Shown one piece after another: positions 34,505-41,266 of a stretch of 64,000 nt of DNA. The stretch's first letter is position 1; the number at the start of each line of letters is the position of its first letter. The DNA is from JAKQDH01 sp029558835 (lineage in GTDB: Bacteria > Planctomycetota > Phycisphaerae > UBA1845): positions 1 through 64,000 of the forward strand of contig DAOQSN010000031.1 in the NCBI GenBank assembly GCA_035356615.1, in the 5' to 3' direction. The notes under the pieces were generated by a model. It was not told where the DNA came from. It saw only the letters and a program-made list of their open reading frames with translations, and did no database searches. Both the position numbers and the translations under genes were made by a program.

Positions 34505-36094
34505 ATGCCCGCTACGGACACACAGAATGAGCCGCTGGCACTGGAGCCACTGGCGATCGGGGCCGTCGCGCCGGGGCAGGCGTGGTGGACTGCTCTCCTC
34601 GCGGCCGCGGCCCTGTATGCGGCCACGCTCGCGCCCGGGGTGCTCTGGGGCGACTCCGGGGAAGCCCAGTTGCACGTGTACTTGGGCGGCTGGTATGTCA
34701 ACGGTGAGATCGTCCGCTCGCACGTTGTGTACTACGCCGTCGCGCGCGGGCTGGGCTGGCTCTGGGCGTTGCCGGCCGCCCTGGCCGGCAACGTCACGTC
34801 GGCCGTGATGGGCGCGCTGACGGTGGCGAACGTCGCCTGGCTGGCGGCCCGCCTGCTGCGCGAACGGGTCAGCGTGGTCGCGGCGACGGGGATGCTGGCC
34901 CTGGCACACACGCACTGGCAACTGAGCACGTCGGCCGAGGTCGTTACCACTTCCTCCGCTCTGCTGACGGCGGAGCTTATCTTCCTCGTGCGGGCGGTGC
35001 AGACGCATCGGGTGCGCTTCGTGGTCCTGACGATGTTGGCCAACGGGCTGGGTGTCTCCAACCACAACTTTGCGCTGCTGATGTGGCCGGTGTATGCGTT
35101 GGTGGCGCTACGCTGGCAGCGGACGTTTGCCCGGCGGCGGACGCAGGCCTTGCTGGGGGCGGGCGGCGGTCTGCTCCTGGGGATGGCGCCGGTCCTGGTA
35201 CTGGGTGTGCATGACTGGCTGGCGCGCGGGAGTCTCGCGGGCACACTCGAGTCCTTCCTGGTCGGACACTACGGGCGCCACGTGGCCAACCTGGAGCGTC
35301 TGCCCGCGCTGGCGGCTCGGGCCGGGCTGGCGGCGCTGCTGAACTTCCCGACGCCGCTGTGGCTGCTTGTTGTCCCCGGGAGCATTCGCCTGTACCGGCG
35401 CTCGGCGGGGCCTGTGTGGTGGGTGCTGGGTGGGGCGACGGCGGTTCATCTCGCGTTCGTCTGTCGGTACGATGTGCCCGACCAGCATACGTTCCTGGCG
35501 CCGGTGTGCACGTTGCTGGCGCTGTTCCTGGCGGCGGGCGTGGACGCCTGCGTGGCGTGGCGGGGTGCCCGTGCGGTGCGGGTGCTGCTGTTGCTGCTGG
35601 CTGTGCCCGCGCCGGCCGTGTACGCTGCCTTGCCGACCCTGCTGCGCAAGCACGCCGCGGAGCTGACGATCATCCCGACCCGTCCGGTTCCTTATCGTGA
35701 TCCGTGGACGTGGTTCGTCCGGCCGTGGCGACGCGGTTACGATGGGGCGGATCGTTTCGCCCGCGAGACGCTGGCCGCGCTACCGCAGGGGGCGTTGTTG
35801 GTTGTCGATGCCACCCTGTGCCCGCCGCTGAACTACGTGCAGGCCGTTGACGGGCTGCGACGCGACGTGCGGCTGGACTGCTGGATCGCGCGACAGGCGT
35901 GGCTCGAGGCTGTGGAGACCGACGAGGCTTGGACGACCCTGCGCGGGACGAAGTGTGCGGCCGGGCTGCTGTTCACGACGGCGATTCCACCTCAGAACAC
36001 GCCGCAGTGGTTGCGCGATTGGCACGCCGGCGGGCGGGTGCGTTGTGAGCCGGTAGGCCACGTGTACCGGGTGGTCCCGACCGCGGGTTTCTGA
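34505..36094 (+). CDS. DUF2723 membrane protein (GT-C-like)
   Basis: 529 residues with about ten membrane helices. The first loop LYAATLAPGVLWGDSGEAQLHVYLGG with its conserved DSGE, and the later GVSNHNFALL and DVPDQHTFLAP segments, are the marks of DUF2723, a GT-C-related family frequent in Bacteroidota and planctomycetes. It may be a polyprenyl-linked sugar transferase acting on protein or glycan, but function is not established. ATG 34505 has only a weak purine stretch upstream. The C-terminal ~130 residues are soluble. Confidence 0.82.
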   Translation: MPATDTQNEPLALEPLAIGAVAPGQAWWTALLAAAALYAATLAPGVLWGDSGEAQLHVYLGGWYVNGEIVRSHVVYYAVARGLGWLWALPAALAGNVTSAVMGALTVANVAWLAARLLRERVSVVAATGMLALAHTHWQLSTSAEVVTTSSALLTAELIFLVRAVQTHRVRFVVLTMLANGLGVSNHNFALLMWPVYALVALRWQRTFARRRTQALLGAGGGLLLGMAPVLVLGVHDWLARGSLAGTLESFLVGHYGRHVANLERLPALAARAGLAALLNFPTPLWLLVVPGSIRLYRRSAGPVWWVLGGATAVHLAFVCRYDVPDQHTFLAPVCTLLALFLAAGVDACVAWRGARAVRVLLLLLAVPAPAVYAALPTLLRKHAAELTIIPTRPVPYRDPWTWFVRPWRRGYDGADRFARETLAALPQGALLVVDATLCPPLNYVQAVDGLRRDVRLDCWIARQAWLEAVETDEAWTTLRGTKCAAGLLFTTAIPPQNTPQWLRDWHAGGRVRCEPVGHVYRVVPTAGF

Positions 36095-36096
36095 GA

Positions 36097-36194
36097 AAAC
36101 GGGACAGGTTCGTTTTTTCTCGCGGCAACACGAGGAGCGAGCGACACGGAAGGCGGTACCGTGCACATAACACCAGAGCGGCCGTGTCCCGTTT
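36097..36194. repeat. Small inverted-end element (AAACGGGACA), MITE/REPIN-like
   Basis: AAACGGGACA at 36097-36106 is matched by TGTCCCGTTT at 36185-36194. A second AACG/CGTTTTTT pairing with T-run at 36099-36118 could also terminate transcription after the DUF2723 gene. The right end lies within the next gene and encodes RPCPVSAAG of its N-terminus. Ends of this type are common beside RAYT transposases. Confidence 0.6.
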
Positions 36195-36844
36195 CTGCGG
36201 CGGGCGTCATCTTTGACATGGACGGCGTGCTTGTTGATTCCGCTGACGCCCATTTTCATAGTTGGCGTCAACTGGGGGAGGAGCACGGCGTCGCCATCAC
36301 GCGGGATGCCTTTGCCGCGACGTTCGGGCGTCAGAACCGCGATATCGTGCCCCTGTTCTTTGGACCGGGGGCGGCGACGCGGCTGCAGACGCTCGCGGGG
36401 CGCAAGGAAGAACTGTATAGAGAGATCATCCGCAGCCGTGTTCCCGCTGTTCCCGGGGCCGTCGCCCTGGTCCGTTCCTTGCACGCCGCGGGGGTTCACC
36501 TTGCCATCGGTTCGTCCGGACCGTTGCCCAACGTTCAGACTGTGCTGGACGGCATGGGTATCGCCGGGTTGATGGAGGTTATCGTCAGCGAGCAGGACGT
36601 GACCCGCGGGAAGCCGGACCCGCAGGTCTTCGCCCTGGCCTGCGCGCGTCTGGGTTTGGCGCCCGCGCGCTGCGTGGTGATTGAGGACGCACCGGCGGGC
36701 GTGGAGGCCGCCCGCGCCGCCGGCACGCGCGTGGTGGCCGTCCTGATGCACCACCCACGGGAGTCGCTTGCGGGGGCTGATCTGATCGTGGGCCGGCTGG
36801 GCGACCTCTGCGTCGCCGATCTGATGGCACTGGTCAAGGCGTGA
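36161..36844 (+). CDS. HAD-superfamily hydrolase, beta-phosphoglucomutase-like
   Basis: 227 residues. Motif I is GVIFDMDGVLVDS, motif II IGSSGP, motif III lysine in RGKPDPQVF and motif IV VVIEDAPAGVEAARAAG. The cap between motifs I and II is helical (HSWRQLGEEHGVAITRDAFAATFGRQN), as in subclass IA enzymes. It would hydrolyse or isomerise a phosphosugar in the cytoplasm; the substrate cannot be named. GTG 36161 has GGAAGG eight bases upstream. The first dozen residues come partly from the inverted-end element, so the original start may have lain elsewhere. Confidence 0.85.
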   Translation: MHITPERPCPVSAAGVIFDMDGVLVDSADAHFHSWRQLGEEHGVAITRDAFAATFGRQNRDIVPLFFGPGAATRLQTLAGRKEELYREIIRSRVPAVPGAVALVRSLHAAGVHLAIGSSGPLPNVQTVLDGMGIAGLMEVIVSEQDVTRGKPDPQVFALACARLGLAPARCVVIEDAPAGVEAARAAGTRVVAVLMHHPRESLAGADLIVGRLGDLCVADLMALVKA

Positions 36845-36994
36845 CGCGCACCGCCGCGGGGCGTGCTTGTCACCGGGTCGCGGCAGGTTGATACTGCGCT
36901 GACCGTGCGGGGCAGCTTCCGACCGAAAGGAGTTCGCGTTCTGGAGGCGGTGGGGACGGGGGCGGGGCCCGCGCCGGGTGCTTGGAGAGACACG

Positions 36995-37456
36995 ATGAAG
37001 ACACTCACCTTCCCGTCTCCGTTTCGGCACGAGCATCCTCCCGTTCGCAACGTCAACGACCTGGTGAGTGAGAGGCTTACTCCAGGACAACGGGCCGCGG
37101 ACCGGGTCGCGGCCGTCGTCGGCTGCTGGCCTTTCATCCTGGTTCAGTCCGGTCTGCTGCTGGTGTGGGTGGTCCTGAACGTCACGGCGTTCCTGAGGCA
37201 CTGGGATCCCTATCCGTTCATCCTGATGAACCTGGTGCTTTCTCTTCAGGCTGCCTACACGGCGCCTATCATCATGATGAGCCAGAACCGTCTGGCGGCC
37301 CGCGACCGTCTGGCCGCCCAGCATGACTACGAGATCAACGAGAAGGCCGAGGCGGAGATCCGCGCCGTACTCGAACACCTGGCGGCCCAGAACCACGCCC
37401 TGGAGGAGATCCATCGCCTGCTCAGCGGCGTGCCCGGCGCTCCGAAGGAAGCGTGA
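36995..37456 (+). CDS. DUF1003 membrane protein
   Basis: 153 residues. RVAAVVGCWPFILVQSGLLLVWVVLNV and YPFILMNLVLSLQAAYTAPIIMMSQNRLAARDRL are the two helices and conserved loop of DUF1003, and the C-terminus is a helical, probably cytoplasmic tail (HDYEINEKAEAEIRAVLEHL). Function of the family is unknown. ATG 36995 is preceded by GGAGAG; the frame is open to 36863 but that part lacks family similarity. The DedA gene begins six bases after the stop. Confidence 0.88.
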   Translation: MKTLTFPSPFRHEHPPVRNVNDLVSERLTPGQRAADRVAAVVGCWPFILVQSGLLLVWVVLNVTAFLRHWDPYPFILMNLVLSLQAAYTAPIIMMSQNRLAARDRLAAQHDYEINEKAEAEIRAVLEHLAAQNHALEEIHRLLSGVPGAPKEA

Positions 37457-37462
37457 TCGATC

Positions 37463-38056
37463 GTGACCCTCGAGTCGCTGATTCAGACGTACGGGTACGC
37501 GGCGCTGTTTGTGGGGACGGTGCTGGAGGGGGAGACCGTGCTGGTCCTCGCGGGCTTCGCGGCCCACCGCGGCTATCTGTCTTTGCCGTGGGTCATGGTG
37601 ACCGCTTTTGCGGGGTCGCTGGCGGGGGACCAGCTCTGGTTCTTCGTCGGTCGTCTGCGTGGCCGCTCCTTCCTCGACAAGCGACCCCACTGGCAGGTGC
37701 GGGCCCGGCGCGTGCAGGCCATTCTGGACCGCTACGGACACCTGGTGATTCTGGCGATGCGCTTCTTCTATGGGCTGCGGACGGTGACGCCGTTTGCCAT
37801 TGGTGCCAGCGGGTACAGTCCGCTGCGCTACGCGTTGTGGAACGTGCTGGGAGCGGGCCTGTGGGCGTTTGTGCTGGGCGGCGCGGGGTTCCTGTTCGGG
37901 CGGGCCATGGAGGTCCTGCTTGAGGACGTCGAGCGCTATGAGGGTTGGCTGCTGTTGCTGCTGGCCGCCGGCGGCGGCATCCTCTGGGTCTGGCACGTGC
38001 TGCGAAGAAACGGGCACGCAGCTAGTCTTGGCGATTCGAAGGCGGGCGAGCGGTAG
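37463..38056 (+). CDS. DedA/VTT family membrane protein
   Basis: 197 residues. The DedA core is intact: LEGETVLVLAGFAAHRGYL, FAGSLAGDQLWFFVGRLRG (with conserved F/YxxGR) and YGHLVILAMRFFYGLRTVTPFAIGASGY with the conserved RF-R. Such proteins support lipid carrier flipping and membrane integrity. GTG 37463, near DUF1003. The C-terminal ~17 residues are encoded by sequence that includes GAAACGGGCACGCAGCTAGT (about 38007-38026), resembling the inverted end of the element at 59326, so the C-terminus may be altered by a past insertion. Confidence 0.9.
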   Translation: MTLESLIQTYGYAALFVGTVLEGETVLVLAGFAAHRGYLSLPWVMVTAFAGSLAGDQLWFFVGRLRGRSFLDKRPHWQVRARRVQAILDRYGHLVILAMRFFYGLRTVTPFAIGASGYSPLRYALWNVLGAGLWAFVLGGAGFLFGRAMEVLLEDVERYEGWLLLLLAAGGGILWVWHVLRRNGHAASLGDSKAGER

Positions 38057-38127
38057 GGTGGGTCACGCCAGGGAAGCCCGATGCGGCGCGGCCACGGCGG
38101 ACGGCACCCGTGTTGCGTGGGCGGCAG

Positions 38128-39132
38128 TCAGAGGCTTTCCTCGACTTCGGCCGGGCGCGTGATCTTGATGGCGATGTGGTCCTTGTGCCGACCGAGCTTG
38201 CCGGCGAGCTTGTTCCTGCCGGTTACCTGCAAGATGATCTCGCTGCCGACCGGCTTGGTGGTCTGGATGATGTCGCCCGGCTGGAGATGGAGCAGTTCGT
38301 GCAGCTTGATGGTTGTCTCCGCGAGGTAGGCGACGACGTCCACGCGTGTGGCACCGACCCCCTGCGCGATCTCAGTGGACTTGTCTTCCACCGTTGTCCG
38401 GCGCTGATACGCCAGCCAGCCCTGCGCCACCAGCTTGCCGATGACCGGCTCGATGACGTTGAAGGGAATGCACAGGCTCATGGTGCCCGCCCGGCCGCCC
38501 ATCTTGATCTCAAACCCGATCACCACCACCACGTCGTTCGGCGCGACGATCTGCACGAGATGCGGGTTGCTCTCCACCTCCACGATGACGAACTTGACGG
38601 CCACCAACTCCGTCCACACTTCGCTGAGCGTGCTGAGCGCGCGGTCCGTGATGCGCCCCACGAGGCGCTGCTCGATCAGCGTGAGCGGCCGCTGCGGGAT
38701 GAACAGGTCCGAGTTGGAGCCGCCCAGCAGCCGGTCGATGATCGGGTAGATAATGAGCGGGCTGATCTCCAGGCACATCTGCCCTTCAAGCGGGTCGGCC
38801 GTCAGCAGGTTGAAGTTCGTCGGGTTGGGCAGCGAATGAATGAACTCGCTGTAGGTAAGCTGCTCGATGGTGGCCACGCGGATTTCGACGATCGTCCGCA
38901 GGAAGCCTGACAAGGACGCGCCGAGGTTGCGGGCGAAGGCCTCGTGGATGCCCTCCAGCGCCCGCATCTGCTCCTTGCTGACGCGCTCGGGACGCTTGAA
39001 GTCGTAGGTGCGTACCTCCTTCGTCTGGCGCGCGGAGCGGTCGACGGCCTGGGCCTCCAGCCCTTCGACCCCGCCCTGGTCCACGGCCGCCAGTAGGGCA
39101 TCAACTTCCGCTTGATCGAGTACGTCCGCCAT
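38128..39132 (-). CDS. fliM: Flagellar motor switch protein FliM
   Basis: 334 residues. The N-terminus LDQAEVDALLAAVD is the CheY-P-binding peptide (LSQxEIDALL). The middle CheC-like domain follows, with RYxF-type sequence YDFKRPERVSKEQMRALEGIHEAFARNL and PLTLIEQRLVGRITDRAL. The C-terminal SpoA/FliN-like domain is VDVVAYLAETTIKLHELLHLQPGDIIQT. It would form the C-ring of the flagellar switch at the inner membrane. No other flagellar gene is next to it, which is unusual but common in planctomycetes with scattered loci. ATG 39132. Confidence 0.95.
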   Translation of the reverse strand: MADVLDQAEVDALLAAVDQGGVEGLEAQAVDRSARQTKEVRTYDFKRPERVSKEQMRALEGIHEAFARNLGASLSGFLRTIVEIRVATIEQLTYSEFIHSLPNPTNFNLLTADPLEGQMCLEISPLIIYPIIDRLLGGSNSDLFIPQRPLTLIEQRLVGRITDRALSTLSEVWTELVAVKFVIVEVESNPHLVQIVAPNDVVVVIGFEIKMGGRAGTMSLCIPFNVIEPVIGKLVAQGWLAYQRRTTVEDKSTEIAQGVGATRVDVVAYLAETTIKLHELLHLQPGDIIQTTKPVGSEIILQVTGRNKLAGKLGRHKDHIAIKITRPAEVEESL

Positions 39133-39226
39133 GCCTGTGTCCCGCGTGCGCGCACAACCTCCGCACCTGTCGGGGATATCGGGAGATTACGTTCTCGGAC
39201 TTGAGGGGGACCAAGTCGGGCTACGC

Positions 39227-39348
39227 AAATGGGAAACCGAGAGGGTGTCATGCCCAAGCCGAAGGCGCCGGCATGTTGTGGCTGCCGTGGACGGCTGCGC
39301 CGCGAACGCGCATGGCAGCGCCACGCTCGGCCATGCCACCCCGCGACG
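39227..39348. repeat. Modular repeat (GGCATGCCCAAGCC / GGCCATGCCACCCC), copy 1
   Basis: Left block CATGCCCAAGCCGAAGGCG (about 39249-39267) is followed after a spacer by CATGGCAGCGCC...CGGCCATGCCACCCC (39311-39342). Further copies lie at 58493-58612 and, reversed, at 59415-59540, with partial copies near 1498 and 45017. A CTACGCAAATGGGA block at one end recurs inverted at the other end of the 58.5-kb copy. It lies upstream of fliM on the minus strand. Confidence 0.7.
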
Positions 39349-39383
39349 TCGATCGGTTTCCCCGTCACGTCGGGCTGCTCGGC

Positions 39384-40700
39384 TCACGAAGCAAGGCGGC
39401 CGCCCGTCCGCAGACGGTCGAAGCACTCGAAGAAATTCGGAAACGTCTTCCCGCAGCACTCTGCCCCGCGGATCACCAGCCCCGGCACCTTCAGCCCGGC
39501 CACGGCGAAGCTCATGGCCATGCGGTGGTCTTCATAGGTGTCGATGACCGCAGGACGCACGGTCGTAGGCGGCACGATGCGCAGCCCGTCCGCGCGTTCT
39601 TCCACCTGCGCTCCGAGCTTGGCCAATTCCGTCCCCAACGCACGCAACCGGTCGGTCTCTTTGAGCCGCAGGTTGGCCACGTTCCGGACCGTGGTGGGCC
39701 CCTCGGCGAAGATCGCCACCACCGCCAGCGTTGGCACCATGTCCGGCATGGCGTTGAGGTCCACGTCGAGTCCCCGTAGACGCTCACCCGGCCGCGGCCC
39801 CGTGACGCGGAGTCCCCCGGGCACAAACTCCGCCTGGCAGCCCGCCCGGTCCAACACGTCGGCGAAGGCCACGTCTCCCTGCACGCTGTCGACGCTGAGC
39901 CCTTCCACCGTCACCGACCCGCCCGCCACGGCCGCGGCCGCCAGGAAGTAGCTGGCGTTCGAGGCGTCCGGCTCCACGCTCAACTCCCGTGCCTGGTAGC
40001 AACGCGGGACCTCGACGATGAGACGCGCGCTCTCCGCGTCGTACTGCTCGAGTATCGGCACGCCGAAGCGTTCCATGAGCGCCGTCGTCATGCGCAGATA
40101 GGGCTGACTGACGACGCCCTCGCGCACCTCGATCCGGACGTCCCAGCCCGCGTACGGCGCGACCATGAGCAGGGCGCTGATGAATTGACTGGACTCCGGC
40201 GCCGCCAACTGCACCGACCCGCCGCGCAGCCCGCGGGCATGCACAATCACCGGCGGATACCCGGCCACGCCCCCATACTCGATCCCCGTGCCCAGAGTCC
40301 CGAGCGCCTCACCAAGGGCGCCGATGGGGCGCCGCCGCATGCGCTCAACGCCGTCCAGCTCATACCGGCCTTGCCCGAGCGCGCAGAGCGCCGTGCAGAA
40401 GCGGATTGTCGTTCCGGAGTTGCCGCAGACCAGGCGCGCACTGCCGGCCGGCACGTGCCCGCGACAGCCGTCTACCTCCACGCGACGACCGGCCTCATCC
40501 GCACGGACCTCGATCCCCAAGGCGGACAGTGCCGCGAGCATGTGGCTGGTGTCGTCCGCGAAGAGTACGTTGCCCAGCCGGCTGGTTCCGTCCGCGAGGG
40601 CGGCCAGTACCAACGCGCGGTTCGTGACGCTCTTGGAGCCCGGGACCCTCACCACCGCGTCCAAAGGCCCCGCGACGGGGTTGCCGCGATAATCGACCAT
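39384..40700 (-). CDS. aroA: 3-phosphoshikimate 1-carboxyvinyltransferase (EPSP synthase)
   Basis: 438 residues; makes EPSP from shikimate 3-phosphate and phosphoenolpyruvate in aromatic amino-acid synthesis. Substrate motifs are VPGSKSVTNRALVLAALADG at the N-terminus, LVCGNSGTTIRFC and the second signature RLKETDRLRALGTEL near residue 340. The catalytic aspartate/glutamate region DMVPTLAVVAIFAEG is present. ATG 40700 (MVDYRGNPV) fits the family N-terminus; the frame opens further upstream without similarity. A VOC protein gene precedes it on the same strand. The glyphosate-sensitivity class cannot be assigned with confidence. Confidence 0.95.
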   Translation of the reverse strand: MVDYRGNPVAGPLDAVVRVPGSKSVTNRALVLAALADGTSRLGNVLFADDTSHMLAALSALGIEVRADEAGRRVEVDGCRGHVPAGSARLVCGNSGTTIRFCTALCALGQGRYELDGVERMRRRPIGALGEALGTLGTGIEYGGVAGYPPVIVHARGLRGGSVQLAAPESSQFISALLMVAPYAGWDVRIEVREGVVSQPYLRMTTALMERFGVPILEQYDAESARLIVEVPRCYQARELSVEPDASNASYFLAAAAVAGGSVTVEGLSVDSVQGDVAFADVLDRAGCQAEFVPGGLRVTGPRPGERLRGLDVDLNAMPDMVPTLAVVAIFAEGPTTVRNVANLRLKETDRLRALGTELAKLGAQVEERADGLRIVPPTTVRPAVIDTYEDHRMAMSFAVAGLKVPGLVIRGAECCGKTFPNFFECFDRLRTGGRLAS

Positions 40701-40837
40701 GCCTGCAAGACTACTCGGCACGGTGGGAGCGAGGCAAATCCGCGTTCCCAACCATCGCCGGTCCTGCCTTTCTCGCGGGGGTCTCGGCCGCGTACCCTGC
40801 AACCCAGTCCCCGCCAACAGTCACGCCTTGGCCGCCG

Positions 40838-41188
40838 CTACGCCGGTTTCAGGATGCCGAAGACGATTCCCTCCGGATCAGCGATCATGGCAAACGCCCC
40901 GGTGCCGGGAATGGGTGTGCGGGGGACGATCACGCTGCCGCCCAGGGCCGACGCCTTCGCCAGCGTGGCGTCGATGTCATCGACCAGGAAGTACACGCTC
41001 AGGCAGGACCCCGGTGCCTGGGGTGGCTTGGCCATCATACCGCCGGTCGGTTCCACCCCGGCATTGATCAGCGTATAACCCGGCATCGACCGGTCATCGA
41101 ACTGCCAGTCGAACAAGCCCCCGTAGAACGCCTTGCACGCCGCCATGTCGCCGGTCATCAACTCGAAATGGCATAGTGGGTTCGCCAT
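40838..41188 (-). CDS. VOC (glyoxalase/bleomycin-resistance) family protein
   Basis: 116 residues. HFELMTGDMAACKAFYGGLFDWQF is the first betaalphabetabetabeta module, GSCLSVYFLVDDIDATLAKASALGGSVIVP the second, and FAMIADPEGIVFGIL carries the final metal-site glutamate. Family members are diverse (isomerases, dioxygenases, resistance proteins), and the substrate here is unknown. ATG 41188 has AAGGAGAA upstream, which rules out the longer frame. Confidence 0.9.
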   Translation of the reverse strand: MANPLCHFELMTGDMAACKAFYGGLFDWQFDDRSMPGYTLINAGVEPTGGMMAKPPQAPGSCLSVYFLVDDIDATLAKASALGGSVIVPRTPIPGTGAFAMIADPEGIVFGILKPA

Positions 41189-41266
41189 GTACCGTTCTCC
41201 TTGCGTCGGCTGTTCACGTCCCCCCACGGCCACGCAGGGCGCGCGCCATGGCATCTGTCACGCCCG

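Noticed and set aside
35780..38017. 745-codon minus-strand frame
   Set aside because: It runs across four recognisable plus-strand genes (DUF2723, HAD, DUF1003, DedA) and lacks any domain.
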